Source: Micromonospora halophytica (lineage in GTDB: Bacteria > Actinomycetota > Actinomycetes > Mycobacteriales > Micromonosporaceae). Taken from it: a DNA stretch of 64,000 nt. Of the stretch, positions 49,722 to 58,850 are shown in pieces. The position numbers were made by a program, and so were the translations under genes. Each line of letters opens with the position of its first letter. Position 1 is the first letter of the stretch. The stretch covers positions 290,023-354,022 of the forward strand of contig NZ_FMDN01000005.1 in the NCBI RefSeq assembly GCF_900090245.1, given 5' to 3'. The notes under the pieces are model-generated. The model did not search any database. It was not told the DNA's origin and saw nothing but the letters and a program-made list of their open reading frames with translations.

Positions 49722-52622
49722 TCACCTCGTGCCGACCCGCCGGCCGTCGTCGGCCCTCCCGGGGGCGAGCCGGGAGCGCAGTTGCGCCCGGACCTCGTCG
49801 GCCTCGGCGCTGCCCACGTCGGTCAGGATCGCCAGGGCCAGCCGGAACTGCTGGATCCCCCGAGCCGCGTCGCCGTGCTGACACAGCATCAGGCCGAGCC
49901 GGCGTAGCGCCGTCGCCTCCCCGTGCCGGAAGTCGGCCCGGCGCATCGCCTCCACGGCCAGTTCGGCGTACCGGATCGCCGGGCCGACCTGCCCGTCCCC
50001 GAGGCAGGCCTCAGCCAGGGTGCCCATCATGGAACCCCGGTTGCGTTCGTTGACCGGCACCCCGGCCACGGCAAGGCCGCGCCGCAGGTAGTGCAGCGCC
50101 GAGCGGTAGCGGCCGAGCAGGCACTGCATCTCGCCGAGATTGCCCAGCGCGTTGGCCTCGATCTCGGGGGCGCCGCTGCGGCGGGCCAGCCGTGCCGCGG
50201 CCCGGCAGAAGCGGATCGACTCCTCGTAGCGGCCGGCGAGACGGTACGCCATGCCGATGTTGCCCTTCGTCGCGGCGCAGGAGCGGATGTCGCCGAGCCG
50301 CTGACGCAGCACCAGGCTGCGCTTGAAACACTCGGCCGACCGGTCGTACTCACCGGCCGTGCCGTGCAGGACGCCGAGCTGGTTGAGCGCCCGCGCCTGG
50401 CCCTCGTCGTCGCCCGCCGCGCGGCTGATCTCCAGGCTGCGCCGGAGCAGGTCCGCCGCCTCCCCGGTGCGGTGCAGATGGAAGTACGCCACCGCCAGGT
50501 CGTGCATCAGCCCGGCCTGGGCCACCCGGTCGCCCAGCGTTTCGGCCGCGGCGATGCCGGCCCGGTCGACGGTGATCCAATCGCCCACGTGGCCGCGCAT
50601 CTCGAAGAACAGGAACAGGCTGTCGGCCAGTTCGACGCTCGTCCGCGCACTGGCCGGCGACCCGGCGGACTGGACGACGGCCGCCACGAGGTTCGGTCGT
50701 TCGGCGCACAGCCAGGCCAGCGCCTCCTCGGGGCCGTCGAAGCGGGACGGGCCGTCGATCGCCGGCGCCCGGGTGCCCGGACGCAGCAGCCGCAGCGCGT
50801 CCCGGGTCCGCTCCAGGTAGTGCGCGAGCATGCGATGCACGGCCGCCGTCCGTTCCGGCCCGTGCTCGGCGCGCTCACCGGCGAAGAGCCGGATCAGGTC
50901 GTGCATCGTGTACCGGTTCGGTACCGGCTCGTCGAGCAGGCGCGCGTCGACCAGTTCGTCGAGCGCGTCGAGCGCCTGCGCCCGGTCGACGTCGAGCAGT
51001 GCGGCGGCCACCGCGGGGGTGACGTCCGGGCCGTCGACGGCGCCGAGGAGCCCGAACAGCCGCGGTGCCAGCGGGTGTGTCAGGTGCTGGTAGCTGACCA
51101 GGAAGCTGCTGCGCAACGCGATGTCGCCCAGCCGCAGCTCGTGCAGCCGGCGGTGCTTGTCGCGCAGGCGGTCGTCGAGCGTCGCCAGCGTCCAGGTGGG
51201 TCTGGCCGCCAGGCGTGCGCCGGCGATCCGGATCGCCAGGGGCAGGCCACCCAGTCGGCGGACGAGCCGGGCCGCGGTGGTGGCGTCCGCGGTCACCCGG
51301 GTGCCGCCGGCGAGGCGACCGAGCAGTTCGACGGCGTCGGCGTCGTCGAGCACGTCCAGTTCCAGATGGGTGGCGCCATCGACGTCGGCCAGCTGACGGC
51401 GGGAGGTCACCAGGACCGCGCATCCGTCGCCGGCGGGGATCAGGGGCCGCACCTGGACGGCGTCGTGGGCGTTGTCGAGCACCATCAGCAGCCGCCGGTC
51501 GGCCAGCAGTGAACGCAGTGCGGCCGAGGCCTCGGCCAGGTCGGCGGGGATCGCCGTCTCGGCCACGCCGAGCACCCGCAGGAAGCGGGCCAGCGCCTCC
51601 GACGGTGGCAGCGGGGCCATCCGGGGCGTGGCGCCGCGAAGGTCGACGTAGAGCTGCCCGTCGGGAAAGCGATCGGCAACCTGGTGCGCCGCCTGCACCG
51701 CCAACGCGGACTTGCCGACCCCGGCCGGGCCGCTGACGACACACAGCGGCATACCGCGCCCCGGCCCGCCCCCCAGCGTGTCGCGCAGCACCGCGAGTTC
51801 CCGGTCCCGCCCGACCAGCGCCGGCGCGGCGTGCGGCAACTGCCGGGTGGCCGCCTCCACCGGCCCGCGCGCAGCGGCGCCGGCCGGGCCCGGCTCACGG
51901 GCCAGCTCGGCGAGCCGGTGCAGCACCGGACCCGGCTCCAGCTTGAGCTCGTCGGCCAACGCCCGCCGGCAACGCCGGTACGCGTCGATGGCCTCACCGC
52001 GCCGTCCGAGGTGGTGCAGGGTCATCACCTGCTGCTCGGCGAAGCGTTCGTGCAGTGGGTGCCGCGCGACGAGCTCGTCGAGCAGGGCCAACGTCTCGTG
52101 GTGCCGCCCCAGGTCGAGTTCCACGTCGACGTACTCCTCGTACGCGGTCACGCGCTGCCGGTCCAGCCACGCGACGCTGGCGCTGAAGCCTCCCAGGCCG
52201 GCCACGTCGGCCAGCGGATCTCCACGCCACAGGTCGAGCGCGGACCGGTAGTGCGCGGCGGCCTTCTCGGCCAGACCGGACCGCAGCGCGGCGCGGCCCG
52301 ACTCCAGCAGGGCGTCGAACCGGGACACGTCCAGTTCCGCCGGGGCGACGGTGAGGCGGTAGCCGGGCGGGTCCGACGCCAGCCGGTCACCCACCAGTTG
52401 TCGCAGACGCCAGACGTGGAGCTGGACGTTCTTGCGCGCGGTGCGGGGCGGCTGGTCGCCCCAGAGCAGATCGACGATGTCGTCGACGGGGGTCACCCGG
52501 TTGGCGTGCAGGAGCAGCGCGGCGAGCACCGCCCGCTGCCGGGGCGGACCGGCCGGGACCGGCCGGTCGTCCGACCAGACCTGCACCGGACCGAGCAGTC
52601 CGAAGGTCAGCCGACCACTCAT
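49722..52622 (-). CDS. AfsR/SARP-type transcriptional regulator (Trans_reg_C, BTAD, NB-ARC, TPR)
   Basis: 966 residues. Residues about 1-95 form the OmpR-like DNA-binding domain (LTFGLLGPVQVW, KNVQLHVWRLRQLVGDRL); about 100-245 the bacterial transcriptional activation domain. About 290-560 is an NB-ARC ATPase with the Walker A VSGPAGVGKSALAVQAAHQV and hhGRExE-like LLMVLDNAHDAVQVRPL; tetratricopeptide repeats run from about 650 to the end (NQLGVLHGTAGEYDRSAECF). Such proteins bind heptameric direct repeats and activate secondary metabolism or development. TATGCT eight bases before the ATG suggests a leaderless transcript. It is divergent from the secreted-enzyme operon, 92 bp away, its most obvious target. 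Confidence 0.95.
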   Translation of the reverse strand: MSGRLTFGLLGPVQVWSDDRPVPAGPPRQRAVLAALLLHANRVTPVDDIVDLLWGDQPPRTARKNVQLHVWRLRQLVGDRLASDPPGYRLTVAPAELDVSRFDALLESGRAALRSGLAEKAAAHYRSALDLWRGDPLADVAGLGGFSASVAWLDRQRVTAYEEYVDVELDLGRHHETLALLDELVARHPLHERFAEQQVMTLHHLGRRGEAIDAYRRCRRALADELKLEPGPVLHRLAELAREPGPAGAAARGPVEAATRQLPHAAPALVGRDRELAVLRDTLGGGPGRGMPLCVVSGPAGVGKSALAVQAAHQVADRFPDGQLYVDLRGATPRMAPLPPSEALARFLRVLGVAETAIPADLAEASAALRSLLADRRLLMVLDNAHDAVQVRPLIPAGDGCAVLVTSRRQLADVDGATHLELDVLDDADAVELLGRLAGGTRVTADATTAARLVRRLGGLPLAIRIAGARLAARPTWTLATLDDRLRDKHRRLHELRLGDIALRSSFLVSYQHLTHPLAPRLFGLLGAVDGPDVTPAVAAALLDVDRAQALDALDELVDARLLDEPVPNRYTMHDLIRLFAGERAEHGPERTAAVHRMLAHYLERTRDALRLLRPGTRAPAIDGPSRFDGPEEALAWLCAERPNLVAAVVQSAGSPASARTSVELADSLFLFFEMRGHVGDWITVDRAGIAAAETLGDRVAQAGLMHDLAVAYFHLHRTGEAADLLRRSLEISRAAGDDEGQARALNQLGVLHGTAGEYDRSAECFKRSLVLRQRLGDIRSCAATKGNIGMAYRLAGRYEESIRFCRAAARLARRSGAPEIEANALGNLGEMQCLLGRYRSALHYLRRGLAVAGVPVNERNRGSMMGTLAEACLGDGQVGPAIRYAELAVEAMRRADFRHGEATALRRLGLMLCQHGDAARGIQQFRLALAILTDVGSAEADEVRAQLRSRLAPGRADDGRRVGTR

Positions 52623-52714
52623 GCCGTCCCAGCATAGTCGCCTGTCTATACCAGAAATAGAACGGCGGATGGAAACCTGCACCGCACCTCGAAACCGCGA
52701 AAGGAGATCCTCCC

Positions 52715-53440
52715 GTGACAGATCGAAATGCCGGGGGACGGCTGCCGGTGTGGGTGCCGGCGATGTGGGCCGCCGTGCTCCTGGCCGCGCTGCTGACGCC
52801 GGCCGGTCCCGCCCACGCCTCGCACCCCAACCCCTCCTCCACCCGACACCTGCACAACATGCACTACGCCACGTCCGGCAGTTCGGCGGGCGCCAACGAC
52901 GAGCAGTTCTGCGTCGAATCCACCGACACCTCCAAGGTCAGCCACAGCTCCGCCCGCGCCTTCGTCAAGCAGACGCTGACCGAGATGGGAGCCGGGAAGG
53001 TCTGGGACGGCCTGGGCAACTGGCGCATCGACCTGTGGGCGACCAACAGCAACTGCAGCTCGTACCCGGCCACGACCCGCAACACCATCGAGATCGAGGT
53101 CCACTACGGCTGGGACTGGAGCGCCCGCTGCGGAGCCCCGGTCGGCTACTACAACTGCGTCGAGCACGACAACCCGGTCTGGGACGCCGCCCAGGGTCAC
53201 TACGACAGCCAGTGGGCGTACGTCTTCCTGGTCTTCAGCTCGGGCGGTCGCCTCGACAACGTCGGTCGCGGCTTCATCAACCACGAATTCGGCCACGTCT
53301 TCGGCCTCGCCGACGACAACGGCAACTGCAACCCGCCGAGCCTCATGCACAGCACGGTGGTCGGCTACGGCTGCGGCAACTGGACCAACTGGTACCCCAG
53401 CCCGTCCGACTTCCAGTCGGTCCTGAACGTGATGGCCTGA
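52715..53440 (+). CDS. Secreted metzincin-like zinc metalloprotease
   Basis: 241 residues. A GTG with AAAGGAG 8-9 nt upstream. Signal peptide about 1-35 (VWVPAMWAAVLLAALLTPAGPAHA). The zinc site is HEFGHVFGLAD (near residue 190), that is HExxHxxGxxD, followed by a Met-turn-like PPSLMHS about 15 residues later, as in snapalysin-like and other short metzincins. Eight to ten Cys suggest disulfides. It is the first gene of a four-gene operon of exported proteins and starts 92 bp from the divergent AfsR-type regulator. Confidence 0.88.
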   Translation: MTDRNAGGRLPVWVPAMWAAVLLAALLTPAGPAHASHPNPSSTRHLHNMHYATSGSSAGANDEQFCVESTDTSKVSHSSARAFVKQTLTEMGAGKVWDGLGNWRIDLWATNSNCSSYPATTRNTIEIEVHYGWDWSARCGAPVGYYNCVEHDNPVWDAAQGHYDSQWAYVFLVFSSGGRLDNVGRGFINHEFGHVFGLADDNGNCNPPSLMHSTVVGYGCGNWTNWYPSPSDFQSVLNVMA

Positions 53441-53461
53441 CGTACCGAAGGGAGTCCCCCG

Positions 53462-54109
53462 ATGGCCCGAGGTTCGCTCAGGACCCGCCTGCTGACCCTG
53501 CTGACGGCCTGCCTCGCGTCGTCGCTGGTCGCCGGGGTGGCCGTGGCGGCCGTGCTCGACCGTGACAGCGGCCACGACCACGCCGACCACGCCCACCTCG
53601 ACACCACCAGCGGACTGCTCGTCACCGACCGGACGGCCCTGCGGATGTGCGTCGAGGCCGGGGCGGGCGCCGCCGGCGCCGATCCGCGAGCGGTCCGCGC
53701 CGACCTCCTCGCGGGCCTCGACCAGGCCCGCGAGGACCCGAACTGGGCCGGCGCCTACGGCAAGGCCCGGTTCACCCGGGCGACGGCACTGGAGTTCGGT
53801 TGCCCGGCGCCGAAGCTCCCGGACCGGTTCGAGCGCACGACGGTGGCCGGCCCCGGCGTGACCGAGACCCCGAGCGCCTACCGCGTCTGGGTCTACGTCC
53901 TCGACGACTCCACCGCAGACCGGATCCTGGGCGCCGGCCGGCCGGCCGACGTGGCGACCTCCGAGCTGATGCGGGAGGCGAACGTGACGTGGCCGGTCTC
54001 CACGGCACTGCTCATCCGGCGGAGCCGACTGGCCGACACCACCACCGTGGCATGGCACCTCCGCACCGCGCTGGGCCTGGTCCGGGCCGACCAGCGGCAG
54101 GCCCCGTGA
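53462..54109 (+). CDS. Exported protein of unknown function
   Basis: 215 residues; GAAGGGAG lies before the ATG. The N-terminus (RTRLLTLLTACLASSLVAGVAVAAVL) is a signal peptide or membrane anchor, followed by a His/Asp-rich stretch (DSGHDHADHAHLD) that could bind metal ions. The rest is soluble, with two Cys (LRMCVEAG, EFGCPAPK). No family recognised. It lies 21 bp after the metalloprotease gene and 65 bp before the C39-like gene, so it is part of the operon; an inhibitor, chaperone or anchor role for the enzymes is conceivable but unproven. Confidence 0.75.
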   Translation: MARGSLRTRLLTLLTACLASSLVAGVAVAAVLDRDSGHDHADHAHLDTTSGLLVTDRTALRMCVEAGAGAAGADPRAVRADLLAGLDQAREDPNWAGAYGKARFTRATALEFGCPAPKLPDRFERTTVAGPGVTETPSAYRVWVYVLDDSTADRILGAGRPADVATSELMREANVTWPVSTALLIRRSRLADTTTVAWHLRTALGLVRADQRQAP

Positions 54110-54174
54110 ACATCACCCGTCCCCACCCGACGCGGCCCCCCGGGGCCGACCGGAACCACCCGAAGGAGCGGACC

Positions 54175-56007
54175 GTGCAACCACTGACCTGCCCCGACCG
54201 CCCACCAGACATCCGCCCCCGACGTGCGGCCATCCGACCGGCGGCGCGCGCCGGGCTCTGCGTCGCCACCGTCGCGGCCGCCCTCGCCGGCACCGTGCCG
54301 GCCGCTGCCGGGCCCGCCACGGCGACACCGGCGGTCGACCCGGCCACCGCCGGCCTCCACACCGTCCGGTCCGCCGCCGGCTACCACATCGTGGTCGACG
54401 GGGTCGCCCGCGCCGCCGTCCGGGTCAGCGACCCCGGCAACTCCGTACGGGCCACGCTCAGCCCCAGCGGACGCCACGCGGCGGTCGTCGGTGACTTCAA
54501 CGGCCGCCACGGCACGGAACTGCTCTCCCTCGATCTCGGCAGCGGACAGCTGACCAGGATCGCCGCCGGCCGGGTCACCTCCGCCGTCTACACGCAGGAC
54601 GGCCGGCTCGGCTACGTGCTGGCCGACGACCGGTCCGGGCAACTGCGACTGCGCCAACCCGACGACGGTTCCACCCGGGTCGTCGCCAACCTCGACGGCT
54701 CGGACGTGCAGCTGATCGGCTGGGGTGAGGGCAGCGCCGCGGCACTGCTCACGCACCGCGCCGTGGGAGAGCCGTCGGGTCCCTCGCTGACCCGGGTCGA
54801 TGTGGCCACCGGTACCGCCCGGACGGTGCTGACCAGCGACGCCGCGAAGGGTGTCGTCTACCGGGACATCCGAACGGTGCGGATCGACGGCGCGCAGCGG
54901 GTCAGCGCCATCGTCGCCGACCACAGCTACCCCTGCGCCGGCACCTCGTCGAGCCTGCTGCTCGCCGACGAGCACGGCACCCCGGTGATCCGTACGGGCG
55001 GCACCCGCGACTCCTACCGCGAGGCGGCCTGGAGCCCGGACGGCGACCGGGTCGCCTACACCATCCAGGCATGCATCTCGACGACGGAGAAGGCGGCCGG
55101 CCGTTCCCAGGCGTTGCGACGGCTCGACGCGCTCAACGGCACCTACGTACGGGACCTGGCCGCGACCACCGCCCGCCGGGTCGTCGAGGGCATCACACCC
55201 CACTACCGCCTCGACGGGTTCGCCGGCCCGTGGCCGCGCCTGACCTCCGACCGGTACGGCATCCAGGCGGTGGACCCGGCGCGACCGGTGGCCGCCGCGC
55301 AGCTCGACGCCACCGCCGCCACCACGGCTCCCGCCGCCACCGTGTCGACCAAGGCGGCGTTCCCCACCGGCCGGTCCGGCGTGGCCGACGGCACCGGCGT
55401 CATCGGCACCCAGTCGAAGATCGTCGGCTCGACCTTCATCCACCAGCTGTGGGACACCGCCGACAACTTCAACGGCAACTCGGCCTGCGGTCCGACCAGT
55501 GCGGTGATGGACCTCGCCGGCTACCAGCTCGCCAACCCCAACGGCTACTACGTCAGCACGCCGTCGCGGCACTGGTCGCCGTACGGGCGGTACATCACCC
55601 ACAGCTACACCGCCTACGGCACCACCTACGACGCGGTGGCGCCGGACCCGAACTGGAACTACTTCGCGGGCGCGTACGGCTGGCTGGTGGAGACGCCGAG
55701 CCAGGGCACCATCCACCGCTGGATGGGCGACTACCTCGACCGGCACGTGAGCTACCCCGTCGCCGAGACCGGCAACGTCACCTGGTCGTGGATCAAGTCG
55801 AAGATCGACGCCAACCTGATGGTGGTGGTCAGCGGCAACTTCGCCTACGGCCAGTACGGCCACATCGGGCTGATCACCGGCTACCTCGACGACGGCCGCG
55901 TCTACGTCAACGATCCGTACGGCGCCGGCACCGACGGCAGCTGGGACGGCAAGAACACCGTCTACACACTCGACTACATCCGGGGGTGGTACGCATGGGC
56001 CGCATGA
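54175..56007 (+). CDS. Secreted beta-propeller plus C39-like cysteine peptidase
   Basis: 610 residues from the GTG at 54175 with GAAGGAG 6 nt upstream. After a signal peptide (RAGLCVATVAAALAGTVPAAAG) residues about 60-390 form a TolB/WD-like propeller (ATLSPSGRHAAVVGDF, REAAWSPDGDRVAYTI). Residues about 420-610 are a C39-like papain-fold peptidase: Cys in NGNSACGPTSAVMDLAGY (near 437), His in YGQYGHIGLITGYLDDG (near 562) and the Asn/Asp in VYVNDPYG. It probably cleaves peptides or peptidoglycan-linked peptides outside the cell, with the propeller for substrate recognition. It overlaps the next gene and so is co-translated with it. Confidence 0.85.
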   Translation: MQPLTCPDRPPDIRPRRAAIRPAARAGLCVATVAAALAGTVPAAAGPATATPAVDPATAGLHTVRSAAGYHIVVDGVARAAVRVSDPGNSVRATLSPSGRHAAVVGDFNGRHGTELLSLDLGSGQLTRIAAGRVTSAVYTQDGRLGYVLADDRSGQLRLRQPDDGSTRVVANLDGSDVQLIGWGEGSAAALLTHRAVGEPSGPSLTRVDVATGTARTVLTSDAAKGVVYRDIRTVRIDGAQRVSAIVADHSYPCAGTSSSLLLADEHGTPVIRTGGTRDSYREAAWSPDGDRVAYTIQACISTTEKAAGRSQALRRLDALNGTYVRDLAATTARRVVEGITPHYRLDGFAGPWPRLTSDRYGIQAVDPARPVAAAQLDATAATTAPAATVSTKAAFPTGRSGVADGTGVIGTQSKIVGSTFIHQLWDTADNFNGNSACGPTSAVMDLAGYQLANPNGYYVSTPSRHWSPYGRYITHSYTAYGTTYDAVAPDPNWNYFAGAYGWLVETPSQGTIHRWMGDYLDRHVSYPVAETGNVTWSWIKSKIDANLMVVVSGNFAYGQYGHIGLITGYLDDGRVYVNDPYGAGTDGSWDGKNTVYTLDYIRGWYAWAA

Positions 56008-56759
56008 CCCGTGGACTGATCGCGCTGGTGGTCGCCCTCGGCATCGGGTACGGCGGCCCGGCCGCCGCCGCGGTGCCGACACCGTCCGGCGCGGGGATTC
56101 CGGCGGCACAGGCCGCCCCGGGCGCAGAGGGGGCGACCATCCAGGCCACCACCCGGTCGGTGCGCTGCGCCGGAGCCGCCCGGGCCGCCGGCTGGACCGG
56201 CGAGAACCTGGTCATCTCGGTCGCCGTCGCCCTCGCGGAATCGCAGTGCGTCGCGGGGGCGCAGGGCTACAACGGCCCGACGTCCGGCTGCCCCAACGGA
56301 TCCCTGGACCGGGGCGCGTGGCAGATCAACAACTGCTACCACTCCTGGGTCACCGACGCCTGCGCCTACGAGGTCTACTGCAACGCCCGCGCCGCCCACG
56401 ACATCTGGGGCTGGTCGGGATGGAGCGCGTGGGCCACCTACACCAACGGCGCCTACCGCAGCTACCTGACCGAGGCCCGCGACGGCGTGGCGGCGTCCGG
56501 CGGCGGCGTCTACGGCACCGTGAACACCGGTGGGGACGCCCTGAACGTCCGTGCCGGCCCGGGCACCTCGTACGCCCTGGTCGGCACGGTGGCCCACGGC
56601 ACCACCGTGCGAATCATCTGCCAGACCCGGGGCACCCGCGTCTGGAGCGACGTCTACCAGTACTGGACCGACATCTGGGACAAGATCGGCGACGGGCGTT
56701 TCGTCTCCGACGGATTCGTCCACACCGGATCGTCCGGCACCGTCGCACCGAGCTGCTGA
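55995..56759 (+). CDS. Secreted lysozyme/transglycosylase-like protein with SH3b domain
   Basis: 254 residues; the ATG at 55995 follows GGGGGTGG, and a second ATG at 56004 overlaps the preceding stop (ATGA). After the signal peptide, a domain of about 110 residues resembles lytic transglycosylases/phage-tail lysozymes: the catalytic Glu in SVAVALAESQCVAGAQ, DRGAWQINNCYHSWV, and WSAWATYTNGAYRSYL. A bacterial SH3 domain follows (GDALNVRAGPGTSYALVGTV), usually a peptidoglycan binder. It would cut the glycan strand. As the last gene of the operon it complements the peptidases upstream. A strong terminator follows. Confidence 0.88.
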   Translation: MGRMTRGLIALVVALGIGYGGPAAAAVPTPSGAGIPAAQAAPGAEGATIQATTRSVRCAGAARAAGWTGENLVISVAVALAESQCVAGAQGYNGPTSGCPNGSLDRGAWQINNCYHSWVTDACAYEVYCNARAAHDIWGWSGWSAWATYTNGAYRSYLTEARDGVAASGGGVYGTVNTGGDALNVRAGPGTSYALVGTVAHGTTVRIICQTRGTRVWSDVYQYWTDIWDKIGDGRFVSDGFVHTGSSGTVAPSC

Positions 56760-56769
56760 CGCCGCCATG

Positions 56770-56803
56770 CTCCGCGCCGGGGCTGTTCTGCCCCGGCGCG
56801 GAG
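56770..56803 (+). terminator. Terminator of the secreted-enzyme operon
   Basis: Perfect 14-bp stem (56770-56783 with 56790-56803), loop TGTTCT. Confidence 0.85.
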
Positions 56804-56931
56804 TCATCGCCGACACCGGAGGTGCCGGCACCGGACGCGGCGGGTGCGACAGCGAGCCCGGCGCCTCTCCGCCGACGGGCCGGTCGCGTCCGCGCCCCGG
56901 CCGGGCGGTCGATCCGGGCGAGGTGCGCTCG

Positions 56932-57303
56932 TCAGTGGCCCGTGTCGGTGTCGCCGACCTCGACGAGCTGGAGGTAGTTGCCGTCGGCGTCCTCGAGGGT
57001 GCCGATCATTCCGGGGCCGCCCTTCTCCACCTTGCGGATCCAGGTCACCCCGAGCGTTTCCAGGTGGCTCTCCACGGCGCGGATGTCCTCCACGTACAGG
57101 TTGAGGATGACCCGACCGGGCTCGGCCGGCTGCGCCGCGACGTCGTCCCGGTGCGCGAAGATCCACCGGCCTCCGGCGAACTCGATGGCGTAACCCTCCG
57201 GCGCGTCCGGCAGGAACGCCGCCCGGTACCAGGCCGCCAGGCGGTCCGGGTCGTTGCTGCCGATGACGACGCCGCCCAGGTGCATCGGGAAGTTTGCAGT
57301 CAT
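56932..57303 (-). CDS. VOC family (glyoxalase/bleomycin resistance fold) protein
   Basis: 123 residues; the ATG at 57303 has GGGAG six bases upstream. The vicinal-oxygen-chelate fold is shown by LGGVVIGSNDPDRLAAWYRAAF, ILNLYVEDIRAVESHLETLGV and MIGTLEDADGNYLQLVEV (metal-ligand Glu). Metal-dependent isomerase, dioxygenase or drug-binding roles are all possible. The 332-bp stretch to the HxlR gene (57304-57635) shows no gene; it has two adjacent short palindromes (CCCAAATTGGG at 57311 and GGGACTGTCCC at 57328) in the VOC 5' region, perhaps an operator. Confidence 0.85.
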   Translation of the reverse strand: MTANFPMHLGGVVIGSNDPDRLAAWYRAAFLPDAPEGYAIEFAGGRWIFAHRDDVAAQPAEPGRVILNLYVEDIRAVESHLETLGVTWIRKVEKGGPGMIGTLEDADGNYLQLVEVGDTDTGH

Positions 57304-57310
57304 GATTACT

Positions 57311-57338
57311 CCCAAATTGGGGAAAGTGGGACTGTCCC
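57311..57338 (-). promoter_or_regulatory. Two adjacent palindromes upstream of the VOC gene
   Basis: CCCAAATTGGG (57311-57321) and GGGACTGTCCC (57328-57338), 8-35 bp before the start; the first overlaps the ribosome-binding site. Confidence 0.35.
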
Positions 57339-57635
57339 CATGGTACAGACAGAACAGGTCGACGAGACTCGCTACACGCATTGCCCGCCGTCATAGGGGA
57401 TTTCGTCGCACCTATCGAACCGGGTGGCTCGCGCCTCGGCGGGGCATGCACCGTCCACATGGACCATACCGCCATCTGTCGGCTCCGGTGCCACTCGCCG
57501 ATTGCGGTGAGTGCGGACCGTTCTCCGACACGGGGCAACCACGGAGAAGGCGAGAGGTGAATCGTTTCCGTATTCTCCGGGCAATCGCAGCTGGTGCTTT
57601 CGCTACGCGCGGAGAGTCGTGCCGCCGACTCCGCC

Positions 57636-58364
57636 TCATCGGCGCAGCGGAACCGGTGCCCGCTCGACGGCGGCGAACGGGCTGGCGTCGAGCCAGCCCG
57701 GCAGGGCGCGACAGGCCGCCGTTTCGCCGGCCAGGCTCAACAGTTCGTGCCGCAGCGCGGCCGACCAGCTCATGTCGCCCATCCAGATGCGGGTCAGCGT
57801 CGACACCTCGGTCTCCAGCCAGATGCTGATCGGGAAGCCCGGGTCGGTGTCGCACACGTCGGCCCCGCCGGCGCGGGACAGGACCAGCCACCACCGTTGC
57901 TGACCGGGCGGCGCGTCCCGGAAGTGGATCTGCACGGTGGTCGCCTTCTCGGGCATCCGCGCCGGCTGCGAGTCCCGCCTGATGTCGACCATCAGCAGCG
58001 TGGGGTCGAACTCGTCCGGCCGCAGCTCGTGCATCCACCGGGCGCCCCACGCGCCCATCTGCTCCAGCAGCGGCCGCAGCTCCTGCCCGGCCGGCGTCAG
58101 CCGGTAGCGCGGCTCACCGTCGACGATCTCCCGGCACACGAGACCGGTCCGCTGCAACTCGCGCAGGCGCGTGGCGAGCAGTGACGGCGACATCCGGGGG
58201 ACGCCCCGGGCGATGGCACTGAACCGGTCCTCGCCCCAGAGGAGTTCACGGACGACGAGCAGCGTCCAGCGTTCGGCGAGGATCTCGGCGGCCCGGGCCA
58301 CCGGGCAGTACTGACCGTAGCGCTTCACGGTGCCCGCCTTTCCGCGACGAAGGGCATTCGTCAC
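57636..58364 (-). CDS. HxlR family transcriptional regulator with C-terminal ligand domain
   Basis: 242 residues from the GTG at 58364, chosen because TACGTT lies exactly 7 nt upstream (leaderless pattern); a GTG at 58328 with GGAAAGG at 8 nt would give 230 residues. The winged helix (GQYCPVARAAEILAERWTLLVVRELLWG, MSPSLLATRLRELQRTGLV) has the N-terminal Cys that senses oxidants or electrophiles in several HxlR proteins. The extra C-terminal 110 residues (PEKATTVQIHFRDAP, WLETEVSTLTRIWMGDMSW) look like an SCP2-type ligand-binding domain. It is divergent from the DsrE gene, its likely target. Confidence 0.88.
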   Translation of the reverse strand: MTNALRRGKAGTVKRYGQYCPVARAAEILAERWTLLVVRELLWGEDRFSAIARGVPRMSPSLLATRLRELQRTGLVCREIVDGEPRYRLTPAGQELRPLLEQMGAWGARWMHELRPDEFDPTLLMVDIRRDSQPARMPEKATTVQIHFRDAPPGQQRWWLVLSRAGGADVCDTDPGFPISIWLETEVSTLTRIWMGDMSWSAALRHELLSLAGETAACRALPGWLDASPFAAVERAPVPLRR

Positions 58365-58444
58365 TACAGAAAACGTAGCGGTCGGCGGGCCGTGGGTCAC
58401 TCATCGTCATGGACGACGCGGAAACATGCTCGAGGAGGAGTGAC

Positions 58445-58807
58445 ATGCCTGGAAAAGCGGTCGTCAGCCTGACCACCGGCCTGGAGGACGCCGAGCGGGT
58501 CACCGTGGCGTTCCTGGTGGCGGTCGGCGCTGCCGAACAGGGACGACCGACGTTGATGTTCCTGACCAAGGAGGCTGTCCGGCTCGCGCTGCGCGGCGTC
58601 GCGACCGGGGTGGCCTGCGCCGGCTGCCCGCCGTTGCCGGACCTGGTCCGCCGGTACCAGGACGCGGGCGGACGGTTGCTGGTCTGCTCGGTCTGCTTCA
58701 ACGCCAAGGGCCTCGACGACGCCCAGTTGATCGGGTCCGCCGAGATCGGTGGGACGGTCCAGATGTGGGAGTGGATCGGCGACGGAGCGACGACCTTCAG
58801 CTACTGA
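58445..58807 (+). CDS. DsrE/DsrF-like sulfur-relay family protein
   Basis: 120 residues with GAGGAGGAG before the ATG. The DsrE fold is shown by AVVSLTTGLEDAERVTVAFLVA, GRPTLMFLTKEAVRLALRG and the C-terminal LVCSVCFNAKGLDDAQL with two Cys of which one may carry persulfide; CAGCPPLPDLV adds two more. Such proteins move sulfur or act in redox defence. The gene is divergent from the HxlR regulator (80-bp spacer), a common regulator-target layout, so it may respond to reactive sulfur or electrophiles. Confidence 0.88.
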   Translation: MPGKAVVSLTTGLEDAERVTVAFLVAVGAAEQGRPTLMFLTKEAVRLALRGVATGVACAGCPPLPDLVRRYQDAGGRLLVCSVCFNAKGLDDAQLIGSAEIGGTVQMWEWIGDGATTFSY

Positions 58808-58850
58808 GCGGGCCGGCCGACGTGACCGAGGGATCAGCTGCCCCGCGCGG

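Noticed and set aside
53893..56109. Long minus-strand open frame opposite the secreted-enzyme operon
   Set aside because: Low-complexity Val/Asp/Gly translation with no recognisable fold, while the plus strand has clear signal peptides, catalytic motifs and ribosome-binding sites.
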